This document shows, piece after piece, positions 20,137 to 28,512 of a DNA stretch of 64,000 bases. Position 1 is the first letter of the stretch. Every line of letters starts with the position of its first letter. This DNA is from Ruminiclostridium sufflavum DSM 19573 (GTDB lineage Bacteria; Bacillota; Clostridia; Acetivibrionales; DSM-1351). The notes beneath the pieces are model-generated. The model searched no databases, was not told where the DNA came from, and saw nothing but the letters and a program-made list of their open reading frames with translations. The position numbers and the translations under genes are program-made. The stretch is from the NCBI RefSeq assembly GCF_003208175.1, contig NZ_QKMR01000003.1, forward strand, positions 220,540 through 284,539. Reading direction: 5' to 3'.

Positions 20137-21195
20137 CTAATCAGCCTGAATAATATCATATCCTGCTGCTTTTATCATCCTATTCATTATAGCCAATCCA
20201 ACTCCGTTTTCATCAACAGCCTCGGCAAGTATTACATCAACCCCCATATCATCAAATTCACGCAGCAGCGAAAATATACTTGATGCTATGGTCTCAGGCC
20301 TGTTTCTGTCCCCCATTGACTTTGACTCATAATCCTTATAATAACTTATCGTCTGGTCGGTAGCACATATGCCTACCCTTTTGCCCTTACTTCTTCTATC
20401 TACAGCCAGCTCACATATTTTTTCGACCTGTCTGATAATATCCTTGCCCTTAACAAGAGTTACCTGTGCTTTCGGGGCATAGTGCTTATACTTCATTCCG
20501 GGACATTTTGGTATATTATCCATGCTCACCTTGCCCAAAATAGTTTTATCAATTTCAATATGTCCTATAATATCCTCAATCTGAGCGGGAGTCACTCCAC
20601 CCGGTCTAAGCAGTACTGGAGGGTCTACAGTTATATCCAGAACCGTTGACTCAAGTCCAACCCTTGAACTTCCCGCATCAACAACTATTTCTATCTTTCC
20701 GTCCAAATCCTGCAATACATGCCTTGCCGTTGTCGTGCTCGGTCTCCCGGATACATTCGCACTCGGAGCCGCAACAGGAACGGCAGCCAATCTGATAAGC
20801 TCACGTGCAACCGGATGCTCCGGCATCCGTACAGCTACCGTATCAAGTCCGGCTGTTATTATCCGGGGTATTATTGAGCTTTTTTTAAATACTAATGTCA
20901 GAGGACCCGGCCAAAGCCTGTCCATCAAAACAGCAGCCTTCTCAGGTATGCTCTCTGCAAGCTCACAAACCTTTTCCTTGTCGGCAATATGTACTATTAG
21001 AGGATTATCAGACGGACGTCCCTTAGCTTTAAATATTTGCTCCACAGCAGATGAATCAAGTGCATTCGCCCCCAAGCCGTATACTGTCTCTGTGGGAAAT
21101 GCAACTATTTTGCCTTCCTTAAGCGCTTCTGCAGCAGATAGCAATTTTTTTTCATCTATATTATTCAAATCAATTTTAATGACCTTTGTTACCAT
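20137..21195 (-). CDS. tsaC: L-threonylcarbamoyladenylate synthase
   Basis: 352 residues, the long Sua5/YwlC form. The YrdC domain (12-205) has GKIVAFPTETVYGLGANA, KGRPSDNPLIVHI, VAAPSANVSGRPSTT and the loop CPGMKYKHYAP; the C-terminal Sua5 domain spans 235-350. It makes the threonylcarbamoyl-AMP used for t6A37 in tRNA. The start follows CCGGAGG. Confidence 0.95.
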   Translation of the reverse strand: MVTKVIKIDLNNIDEKKLLSAAEALKEGKIVAFPTETVYGLGANALDSSAVEQIFKAKGRPSDNPLIVHIADKEKVCELAESIPEKAAVLMDRLWPGPLTLVFKKSSIIPRIITAGLDTVAVRMPEHPVARELIRLAAVPVAAPSANVSGRPSTTTARHVLQDLDGKIEIVVDAGSSRVGLESTVLDITVDPPVLLRPGGVTPAQIEDIIGHIEIDKTILGKVSMDNIPKCPGMKYKHYAPKAQVTLVKGKDIIRQVEKICELAVDRRSKGKRVGICATDQTISYYKDYESKSMGDRNRPETIASSIFSLLREFDDMGVDVILAEAVDENGVGLAIMNRMIKAAGYDIIQAD

Positions 21196-21241
21196 TCTAT
21201 TTGCCTCCGGTTTCGAAAATCAGTTACGATCGGCTGAAGAT

Positions 21242-21985
21242 TCAATTCAGCATCGTTACTATTATACCACATACTATTCCCAATATATTACCCATAGAGG
21301 ACATTCTTCCCGGATAAATTCTTTTAGATTCAGGTATCAGCTCGGCAAATATAACATAAAGCATAGCCCCGCCTGCGAATCCAAGGCAAACCGCGATAAA
21401 CTGCTGAGAAATATGTCCTAAAACCGCACCTATTAAGGCTCCCAATCCCATCGGAACACCGGACAATATTGTAAGCAGAAACGCCTTTACAGCGGAAAAT
21501 CCGCCTAGCTTCATCGGTAACGCCATTGCAATCCCTTCAGGAACATCGTGTATAAATATTACTATAGTAAGAGTAACCCCCAGTGACACCGACGCCTCAA
21601 AGCCCGAACCCACCGCAAAGCCCTCAGGCAAATTGTGAAGTGCCAATCCTATCGAAACCAGTATCCCTGCCCGTAATAAATTTGAATTCCCTTTAGTATT
21701 CTTTACAATATCAAGTTGTTTTATAAAGTCCTCAATAAATATAATAATCAATATTCCAGAAATTACACCTATAATGGTCAAATTCAGCCCCGCAATTTTG
21801 ACGGCCTCCGGAATCAGCTCAAAGCAAACGACAGAAGTCATGAGTCCTGCTGAAAATTCCAAAATAGTGCTCAGCAATCTGTTACTTATATTTTTGTCCA
21901 CAAAAAAGGCTATCAATCCACCAATACCTGTTCCGGTAATGCCTGATATCAAGCCTATCGCTGCTATTTTCAATATATACCCCAA
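21242..21985 (-). CDS. ZIP-family divalent metal transporter
   Basis: 247 residues with about eight membrane helices. The start is TTG at 21985, after GAGGAT. Hallmarks are HNLPEGFAVG in helix 4 and HDVPEGIAMALP in helix 5, the paired His/Glu metal-binding site of the GufA-like ZIP group. It probably imports Zn2+ or a similar ion. It lies between tsaC and prfA. Confidence 0.9.
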   Translation of the reverse strand: MGYILKIAAIGLISGITGTGIGGLIAFFVDKNISNRLLSTILEFSAGLMTSVVCFELIPEAVKIAGLNLTIIGVISGILIIIFIEDFIKQLDIVKNTKGNSNLLRAGILVSIGLALHNLPEGFAVGSGFEASVSLGVTLTIVIFIHDVPEGIAMALPMKLGGFSAVKAFLLTILSGVPMGLGALIGAVLGHISQQFIAVCLGFAGGAMLYVIFAELIPESKRIYPGRMSSMGNILGIVCGIIVTMLN

Positions 21986-22098
21986 AGCAAAATCCTCTTT
22001 TATGGAATGTCCTATAGAAATATTATTCCCGTTTGCCTTGAAATATTAGTATTTAGTACAGCTTTTTTTATAATATTATTTTGTCTACCATATAAGCC

Positions 22099-23178
22099 TT
22101 AATCCTCATCGTCACTGCCGCTGCCCAGCTTTTCAGACTGCTCGGTGGTTATCAAAGCATCAATCAGCTCGTCAAGATCTCCGTCCAGAACCTGCTCAAG
22201 CTTATAGAGTGTCAGGTTTATTCTGTGGTCTGTTACCCTACCCTGAGGATAATTATAAGTTCTGATTCGTTCACTTCTGTCTCCGCTGCCAACCTGATTT
22301 TTTCTGTCCTGAGCATATTCAGAGGTCTTCTGCTGCTGAGCAATGTCATAAAGCTTGGATCTGAGTATCTTCATAGCCTTGTCTTTATTTTTATGCTGAG
22401 AGCGTTCGTCCTGACAGGTAACAACAAGTCCGCTCGGTATGTGCGTTATTCTTATTGCAGAGCTTGTTTTGTTTATGTGCTGTCCGCCCGCTCCGCTTGC
22501 CCTGTAGGTATCAATTCTCAAATCATTAGGATTTACATCAATATCTACCTCCTCAACCTCCGGCAAAACCGCAACCGTAATTGTGGATGTATGAATACGG
22601 CCGCTTGACTCGGTAGACGGAACTCTCTGAACTCTGTGAACTCCGCTTTCAAATTTCAGCCTACTGTATGCACCCCTGCCTTCGATAGAAAAAACGACCT
22701 CTTTGAAGCCTCCCAATTCAGTAGGATTTGAATCCAGTATTTCAGTTTTCCAATACTGTCTCTCTGCATATCTGGTCAACGCTCTGTAAAGTACACCAGC
22801 AAACAATGCCGCTTCTTCTCCTCCGGCACCTCCGCGTATTTCAACTATAACGTTTTTATCGTCATTGGGATCTTTCGGAACAAGCATAATCTTTAATTGC
22901 TTTTTTGTAATTTCAAGCTTTTCCTGCGCTTCCTGATACTCAAGCTGCACCATCTCGTGAAATTCCTTCTCAAAATTTTCATCCAGAAGTGCTCTGGCTT
23001 CCTCAACATCCTTAGTAATTTTCTTGTACTCTCTATATTTTTGTACAATTTCCTCTAAATCAGAAAATTCCTTCATTAATCTTTTATATTCATCCTGATT
23101 ATTAATAATATCAGGATCACTGAGCTTATGACTTAATTCATCATACCTGTCCTCTGCCACCTGCAGTTTATCAAACAT
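22099..23178 (-). CDS. prfA: Peptide chain release factor 1
   Basis: 359 residues from ATG at 23178, after GGAGG; a TTG four codons upstream lies inside that ribosome site. The GGQ loop ([16 protein letters not shown], about 230-245) triggers peptidyl-tRNA hydrolysis. The N-terminal coiled coil and the basic segment [13 protein letters not shown] are typical. It recognises UAA/UAG. The Ser/Asp-rich C-terminal tail (GSGSDDED) looks lineage specific. Confidence 0.97.
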   Translation of the reverse strand: MFDKLQVAEDRYDELSHKLSDPDIINNQDEYKRLMKEFSDLEEIVQKYREYKKITKDVEEARALLDENFEKEFHEMVQLEYQEAQEKLEITKKQLKIMLVPKDPNDDKNVIVEIRGGAGGEEAALFAGVLYRALTRYAERQYWKTEILDSNPTELGGFKEVVFSIEGRGAYSRLKFESGVHRVQRVPSTESSGRIHTSTITVAVLPEVEEVDIDVNPNDLRIDTYRASGAGGQHINKTSSAIRITHIPSGLVVTCQDERSQHKNKDKAMKILRSKLYDIAQQQKTSEYAQDRKNQVGSGDRSERIRTYNYPQGRVTDHRINLTLYKLEQVLDGDLDELIDALITTEQSEKLGSGSDDED

Positions 23179-23369
23179 AACATCCTCCAAACTTCAAAAT
23201 TACTCTTATAATAATCAAATACTATCAGTTTTTAAGCTAGATATTTACTTTTAAAAGGGTAAAAAAGATATTAAATAACATGCATACGCAATTAGATATT
23301 ATACCACGAACATAATTGCTGTGCAATTATTGTTTTTGTCAGACAGCAAGGACTCTTCCCGAGCCGTAT

Positions 23370-23420
23370 CCTCCCGATATTTTATCGCACAAAGACTTGA
23401 ACCGTTACTCAATTTTAGTC
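23370..23420. repeat. Partial copy of the dispersed repeat upstream of prfA
   Basis: CCCGATATTTTATCGCAC, then GACTTGAACCGTTACTCAATTTTAGTCAA, matches the last 60 bases of the full copies (CGATATTTTATCGTGCGA ... AATTGACTTTAGTCAA). The rest of the element is not recognisable here. Confidence 0.5.
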
Positions 23421-23425
23421 AAAAT

Positions 23426-23461
23426 AAGGGTATGAAAGCCGGCTTGTGGCTTCATACCCTT
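23426..23461 (-). terminator. Bidirectional hairpin terminator after the DUF4097 gene
   Basis: AAGGGTATGAA (23426-23436) pairs perfectly with TTCATACCCTT (23451-23461), with further AGCC/GGCT pairing inside. On the minus strand it is followed by ATTTTG. It lies between the DUF4097 gene and prfA and would end the DUF2089-DUF4097 transcript. Confidence 0.75.
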
Positions 23462-23528
23462 TAATCATGAAGGAAAAGTTTTTATAGAATTTTTGGTTTC
23501 ATACTTAATTATATATCAGGAGGTCTGA

Positions 23529-23557
23529 GATTCAGAGCAGGGGTATCACTCTGAATC
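23529..23557 (-). terminator. Second hairpin just after the DUF4097 gene
   Basis: GATTCAGAG (23529-23537) and CTCTGAATC (23549-23557) form a perfect 9-bp stem with an 11-base loop, 13 bases past the stop codon. No U tract follows, so it may protect the 3' end while the hairpin at 23426-23461 terminates. Confidence 0.5.
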
Positions 23558-23570
23558 CCAGATTGGTGGT

Positions 23571-24779
23571 TTACTTAACTATTTCTATCTGACCGTTCAC
23601 AGTCTCACCGGTTATTACAACCTTGTTAAGTCCTGTTTCAAAATCCCTGCTTTCAGCCTCAACGAAGCTGCCTGCTTCTCCCTTGCGGTTTACATTATGA
23701 TAAACTATTTCAGGAATAAGTAGATTTATCGCTCCATTGCTAGCATGTGCCTTCACCTTGTAGGTTCTTCCGTCAAGATCATTCATATTAACTTTTATAC
23801 CCCCATTTGAGGTTTTCAGATACATACTCATATCTGTATCTTCGTCAATATTCTGAGCATTTTCAATTAGAATCCTGCCATTTATAGTTACTGCACTGAT
23901 ATCCTGCACCTTTATATGTTTTATATCAATAACGGCATTAGAAGTATTAATCTCAATCTTATTGCCAATAATATAGTTCATTTGAACTCTTCCGTTTCTG
24001 GTATTTACGGATATTTTGTCACTGTTGACTCCCATCAGCTCAATGTGCGCATTTTTTGTAGCTGCCGTAATTTCTTCTGAGAGTGAGTCTTCGATATAAA
24101 TCTTTCCGTTGGAGTTTTCTATTTTTATTGCCTTAAATTTTTTTTCAGGTATGAATATCTCATGTGAAACGCTGACATTCATTGCCGTACTGTTTACCTT
24201 CAGCGCTATGGCATTGGGGTCATCAATAAATGTAACTACGCCTTCTCCATTGGGAACGGAGCTTTTTATCCTTGAAATAACCTTTATATTGGAATCAAGA
24301 TGCTTTTTTATAGTAACAGAGCCATTTATACCCGATATCTCAAATGTAGCGGCTTCTGCAGGAATAACCTCAAAATTCTTTTGTACCGTTTGCAGACTTC
24401 CGAATATATTAAACGAATTTGTATCAACAAAGCTTCCGACATAATCTATAACCTTGTCAACCAAGCCAAAGGTCGTTGCAGCAACATTTTTACCTACTTT
24501 TTCAGCTTTATTTGTAAAATCATCAATCATATTGTCAAAATCAGCCTGATTATAATTATTCTTAAATTCTCTCTTCCAATTGTTTACTCTATCTCTTACT
24601 TTCGCAGCCTCATCGGCAAATCCGTTCTGCCTTTGGCTCTGATTTCTTCTGAAAGTCTCGGCAGTATCCTGCTTTGGCTCCTGCTCTAATGCAGCCAGCA
24701 GCTTTGCTGCCTCTTCACTCGTTATTTTCTTTTCTTCAAGCATCTTTAAAATTAATATTCTTTCTTCACTAATTGACAT
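23571..24779 (-). CDS. DUF4097 family protein with SHOCT-like N-terminus (YvlB-like)
   Basis: 402 residues from ATG at 24779, after GGGAGGG. Residues 1-35 (ERILILKMLEEKKITSEEAAKLLAAL) are the short two-helix SHOCT-like motif. Residues 45-110 are charged and helical. Residues 130-400 form a regular beta helix or 'putative adhesin' DUF4097 domain with repeating strands (SGINGSVTIKK, IENSNGKIYIED, NTRNGRVQMN, TINGRILIEN, TSNGGIKVN, ASNGAINL). No signal peptide is seen. It lies 43 bases after the DUF2089 gene, a pairing common in Firmicutes. Function unknown; membrane-stress sensing is a guess from YvlB. Confidence 0.8.
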   Translation of the reverse strand: MSISEERILILKMLEEKKITSEEAAKLLAALEQEPKQDTAETFRRNQSQRQNGFADEAAKVRDRVNNWKREFKNNYNQADFDNMIDDFTNKAEKVGKNVAATTFGLVDKVIDYVGSFVDTNSFNIFGSLQTVQKNFEVIPAEAATFEISGINGSVTIKKHLDSNIKVISRIKSSVPNGEGVVTFIDDPNAIALKVNSTAMNVSVSHEIFIPEKKFKAIKIENSNGKIYIEDSLSEEITAATKNAHIELMGVNSDKISVNTRNGRVQMNYIIGNKIEINTSNAVIDIKHIKVQDISAVTINGRILIENAQNIDEDTDMSMYLKTSNGGIKVNMNDLDGRTYKVKAHASNGAINLLIPEIVYHNVNRKGEAGSFVEAESRDFETGLNKVVITGETVNGQIEIVK

Positions 24780-24822
24780 CGCTATATTCCCTCCCAAAAA
24801 ATATCTATAATAGATCTCGTTA

Positions 24823-25188
24823 TCATTTCATCAGTTCAACTGCTTCTTCAACTGTAATCTCGCCTGAATTCAGCTTATCAAGTATTTCCTTATTTTTACC
24901 CGGTACATATGGTTCAGGCTCCCCTTTGTGTCCCAGTGCCGCTGCCACATCCTCAAGCTTATTTCTGACTGTCGGATATGAAATCCCAAGTTCCTTCTCA
25001 ACTTCTTTTATATTTCCTCTGCATTTAATAAATACATCTAAAAATGCCTTTTGGTCATTTGTAAGCTTACAAAACTTACATAAGGAAAAGTGTCCTTCAA
25101 TAACAGTATCACAGCTGTTACACGTTATTTTTGTTACCTCTGTTTCGCCGCCGCACACCGGGCATCTACCCATTGCTTCTCTTGCCAT
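24823..25188 (-). CDS. DUF2089 zinc-ribbon, HTH-like regulatory protein
   Basis: 121 residues, starting after GAGGTGAT. The N-terminus holds two zinc knuckles (CPVCGG, CNSC; then CKFCK). Residues 45-85 contain a helix-turn-helix-like segment (KEVEKELGISYPTVRNKLEDVAAAL), as in DUF2089 proteins. The end, EILDKLNSGEITVEEAVELMK, repeats the SHOCT-like pattern found at the start of the downstream DUF4097 protein. It probably regulates this operon, by inference from context. Confidence 0.8.
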   Translation of the reverse strand: MAREAMGRCPVCGGETEVTKITCNSCDTVIEGHFSLCKFCKLTNDQKAFLDVFIKCRGNIKEVEKELGISYPTVRNKLEDVAAALGHKGEPEPYVPGKNKEILDKLNSGEITVEEAVELMK

Positions 25189-25303
25189 AATATCACCTCA
25201 AAAATAATAAAATTTGCCTAGCCGATTATTAAGTTCTTAAATACCTTTATGAAATTTCTTAATTTTTTTAAGTTCCGAATTAATATTTTTAACTTATATT
25301 AAT

Positions 25304-25332
25304 ATATTATTCCCTAAGCAAAAAAATGTCAA
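25304..25332 (-). promoter_or_regulatory. Promoter of the DUF2089-DUF4097 operon
   Basis: On the minus strand TTGACA (25332-25327), a 17-base spacer and TAATAT (25309-25304) form a good sigma-A promoter, 116 bases before the DUF2089 start. The surrounding 200 bases are very A+T rich. Confidence 0.55.
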
Positions 25333-25528
25333 CACATTTTTGAAATATTTTTTAATTTTATTAACTGATTTATTAATTTTTATCAATTTGCAATTGATTT
25401 TATTAATTTATCTCTAAAGGTTCTATTAATCTTATAAAATCAAATCAGCTAAAGAAGCCAATTGCGATTTAAAGCCTTTATCCACCTGTTATTCAGACAC
25501 ACTTATAAGGTATAAAAGCAAAAAAACA

Positions 25529-25550
25529 CAAATTCCTTTTAAAGAATTTG
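25529..25550 (-). terminator. Terminator of the YitT-family gene
   Basis: CAAATTC (25529-25535) pairs with GAATTTG (25544-25550). On the minus strand the stem is followed by TGTTTTTTTGCTTTT, a clear U tract. It is about 125 bases past the YitT stop codon; the plus-strand side also ends CATTTTTT. Confidence 0.75.
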
Positions 25551-25675
25551 CATTTTTTACCGTTCCAAATACACTATGTTTGCACAAACTCTGTTTTCGA
25601 GCTTTTCAAGACATCTCCCCAGTCTGATGACAGCTGCAAAATGAGCTTGTCCTTGCTAAGCCTATGTCTATGATA

Positions 25676-26635
25676 TCAGTGTATTTGCCGCTTCTTATGC
25701 TTTCCGCCCATCATATCGGATACATCCGAAACAGTTACGAAAGCACTTGGATCCTTATCAAATATGATAGCTTTCAGCTTTGCTATTTCAAGCCTTGTTA
25801 TTACACAATACAATATTTTCTTCTTTTTCTTTGAATAGCCTCCTGCACCGCCAATATAGGTCACTCCTCTGCCAAGCCTGTAGGTGATTGCATCTGCAAT
25901 ATCATCGGAATAATCCGAAATAATAACTGCCGCCTTTGCCTCATCAAGACCTTCAATAACTATATCTATAACCTTAAAGGCAATAAAGTAAGCAATCAGT
26001 GAATACATCGCTTTATCCCATCCAAACACAAGCCCTGCACTGCTCAATATAAAAATATTAAAAAACATTACAATTTGTCCTACAGAAAACATAGATCTTC
26101 TATTCAATACAATAGCCACCATTTCAGTACCATCAAGCGAACCACCGTAACGAATTATTAAGCCTACTCCCACCCCCACTGTCACTCCTCCGAAAACAGT
26201 AGCTAAAAGCACGTCTCCAGTAAATTTTTGTATGGGATGAAATATAGTAACCCAGAAGGATAATGACAATATTGAAAAGATTGACGAAAAAACAAAGGAC
26301 TTCCCTATGTTTTTGTATCCCATAAAAAGAAACGGAATATTAAAAAGTGTGGTGAAAATACCCAAGGGTAAATTCGATAAATAACTGGTTATAATTGAAA
26401 TACCAACAACGCCGCCATCAATAATATTATTGGGAACAAAAAATTCTTCCAGACCTATTGCCGCCAGCAAGGCACCAATAAACAAAAAAAGGTATTTAAT
26501 TATCACTCTTTTCAGCACATCCTTTTTATGCTCACTTTTTTTATGGTATTGTCTCTGTACCTCTTTATGCTCGCTTTTTTTGTAGTATTGTCTCCGTACC
26601 TCTACATTTGTTTCTGAATTCAATTCTTCAGACAT
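25676..26635 (-). CDS. YitT / DUF2179 family membrane protein
   Basis: 319 residues. Five to six membrane helices (about 45-220) include the family signature EEFFVPNNIIDGGVVGIS and GVGLIIRYGGSLDGTEM. A C-terminal cytoplasmic DUF2179 domain (about 230-310) has RGVTYIGGAGGYSKKKKKILYCVITRLE. The function of the family is not established. The N-terminal tail carries a 13-residue duplication (RQYYKKSEHKEV / RQYHKKSEHKKD) not typical of the family. Confidence 0.88.
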   Translation of the reverse strand: MSEELNSETNVEVRRQYYKKSEHKEVQRQYHKKSEHKKDVLKRVIIKYLFLFIGALLAAIGLEEFFVPNNIIDGGVVGISIITSYLSNLPLGIFTTLFNIPFLFMGYKNIGKSFVFSSIFSILSLSFWVTIFHPIQKFTGDVLLATVFGGVTVGVGVGLIIRYGGSLDGTEMVAIVLNRRSMFSVGQIVMFFNIFILSSAGLVFGWDKAMYSLIAYFIAFKVIDIVIEGLDEAKAAVIISDYSDDIADAITYRLGRGVTYIGGAGGYSKKKKKILYCVITRLEIAKLKAIIFDKDPSAFVTVSDVSDMMGGKHKKRQIH

Positions 26636-26811
26636 CGTAAGCCTCCTTCGCTAATTAGCTTGAAAGGACTAAATATAGTTGTAAATTATTCACATACCCA
26701 TGCTAAGCAAAGGCTCTCCACAGGCTGCCTCCATCACCCTTACGGCATGATTCCTGAATGGAGGTTAAATAATGCGGCAACTAAACAAATACTACTCCAT
26801 TGGAATACCTG

Positions 26812-28122
26812 TTAATCGTTCAACTTTCTTGCTGCCTTTATTTTTACTATACGTTTTCCTTCCAGCTTGATTACTTTAAATATGATATTTTCAGCTTCTA
26901 CTGTCGGATTTTCATCCTTTTTTGGTATTCTTCCAAGCAAATCCATAACAAATCCGCTCAGTGTATCAAAATCATCTGACGGCAGCTGCTCGCCAAGCAC
27001 CTCTTCTACCTTATCCAGACTTATTGAGCCGTTAAAAATATATGTATTGTTATCCAGACACTCATACTCGGCATCCTTTTCTTCAATATCGTATTCGTCA
27101 AATATATTCCCCACTATTTCTTCAACCAAATCCTCCATAGTTACAATTCCCGCAGTTCCGCCATACTCATCAATTACAACTGCCATCTGTACCTTGTGCT
27201 TTTTAAGCTCGGCAAATAAATCATCTGTCTTTTTAGATTCAGGAACGAAATACGGAGTTCTTACAATTTTCTCCAAGCTAAAATCTTTTTTATCCTTTTC
27301 TATAAAAGGTATCAGATCCTTGACATGCAAAATACCCACAATGTTGTCTATATTATCATTATATACAGGAATTCTGGTGTACTTTTCCTCATCAATTACC
27401 CTTACAATCAAATCCAGCTCTGAATCAGCCGGAATACTGACAATATCCGGCCTTGGAGTCATTATCTCCGAAACACGCTTATCATCAAACTCAAAAACAT
27501 TATCTATCATTTCTTTTTTTGTATCCTGAATAACACCCTTTTCTTCTCCTACCTCCATCATCATCCTGATTTCTTCTTCTGTAACCCTTTCGTCATCTTC
27601 AGCAGATGGATTTCCGCCTAATAGCTTAATGAAAAAATTTGTTGAGGCTGTAAGAAATTTTACAAAAGGACTGGTAAGATGTGAAATAGCAGTTAATGGC
27701 CCAACTGCAATTTTTGAAAAAAAATCAGCCTTTTGCATAGCTATTCTTTTTGGAACAAGCTCTCCAAAAACCAGTGTAAAATAAGAAAGTATTATTGTAA
27801 TCACTATCATGCTTATGCTTCTTATTATTGATTCATCCACAGGCAAATTTAATTTCATTACTGCGGCTACCAGATCATCTGCAAAGCTTTCCGTAGCAAA
27901 TGCACTCGCCAAAAAACCCGCCAAGGTTATTCCTATCTGGATTGTAGATAAAAACCTGCCTGGCTCACTCAAAAAAGCATGTAGCTGCTTGGCCTTCTTA
28001 TCTCCTTCATCTGCCTGCTTTTTAATTAATTTATCATTTAAAGAAATAAGAGCTATTTCAGCTCCGGAAAAAAAAGCATTCAAAAGAACCAATACAATTA
28101 ATAAAATAATTCTAGTTATCAA
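26812..28122 (-). CDS. CNNM/CorC-type (hemolysin family) transporter with CBS pair
   Basis: 436 residues. The TTG start at 28122 follows GGAGGC. The N-terminal CNNM (DUF21) domain (1-195) has four hydrophobic segments and NAFFSGAEIALISLN. A CBS pair spans 205-335 (MTPRPDIVSIP, FAELKKHKVQMAVVIDEYGGTAGIVTMEDL), then the CorC/HlyC domain (345-430). Relatives export Mg2+ or other divalent ions; 'hemolysin' is a historical name. Confidence 0.9.
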   Translation of the reverse strand: MITRIILLIVLVLLNAFFSGAEIALISLNDKLIKKQADEGDKKAKQLHAFLSEPGRFLSTIQIGITLAGFLASAFATESFADDLVAAVMKLNLPVDESIIRSISMIVITIILSYFTLVFGELVPKRIAMQKADFFSKIAVGPLTAISHLTSPFVKFLTASTNFFIKLLGGNPSAEDDERVTEEEIRMMMEVGEEKGVIQDTKKEMIDNVFEFDDKRVSEIMTPRPDIVSIPADSELDLIVRVIDEEKYTRIPVYNDNIDNIVGILHVKDLIPFIEKDKKDFSLEKIVRTPYFVPESKKTDDLFAELKKHKVQMAVVIDEYGGTAGIVTMEDLVEEIVGNIFDEYDIEEKDAEYECLDNNTYIFNGSISLDKVEEVLGEQLPSDDFDTLSGFVMDLLGRIPKKDENPTVEAENIIFKVIKLEGKRIVKIKAARKLND

Positions 28123-28190
28123 GCAATTCAGCCTCCAAATTTAGCCGTTGGTGTAAATATTATCCGAAGCAATTGTTATTCCGTCATTTT

Positions 28191-28220
28191 TACTATACTA
28201 AAAAGATTTTTCTATGTCAA
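28191..28220 (-). promoter_or_regulatory. Promoter of the CNNM/CorC gene
   Basis: On the minus strand TTGACA (28220-28215), an 18-base spacer and TATAGT (28196-28191) form a sigma-A promoter, 69 bases before the TTG start. Confidence 0.55.
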
Positions 28221-28439
28221 CCTGACTATAAATGATGATGATTTCAATATACCCATTTTATAATTTTAGCCTTCTGTCACCAATTTATTACTTTGTTCCC
28301 TGTATGCTCTAATTATTATATTATACAAATACAGCAAGATATTCAAAAAGAGCAGCTTCGGCTTAGCTGCCGTCACATCTGCAGAAGCTATTATTTCAAG
28401 TATTCTCATGCTTGAGCCTTTGTAAGCTCCTTAATATCA

Positions 28440-28484
28440 AAGAGCCGGTGGTAAGGCAATTAATTGCGTTTACTACCGGCTCTT
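28440..28484 (-). terminator. Terminator of the CotH-family gene
   Basis: AAGAGCCGGT (28440-28449) and ACCGGCTCTT (28475-28484) form a perfect 10-bp stem; the inner sequence also pairs (AATTAATT). It lies about 30 bases after the CotH stop, with TTTGATATT downstream on the minus strand. Confidence 0.75.
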
Positions 28485-28512
28485 AATATTTCAGCGTTTT
28501 ATACGTTAACTC

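Noticed and set aside
20735..21421. 228-residue plus-strand ORF opposite tsaC and the ZIP gene
   Set aside because: It spans two genes on the other strand; composition is that of a shadow.
26867..27529. 220-residue plus-strand ORF opposite the CNNM/CorC gene
   Set aside because: Ser/Ile-rich antisense of a well-recognised gene.
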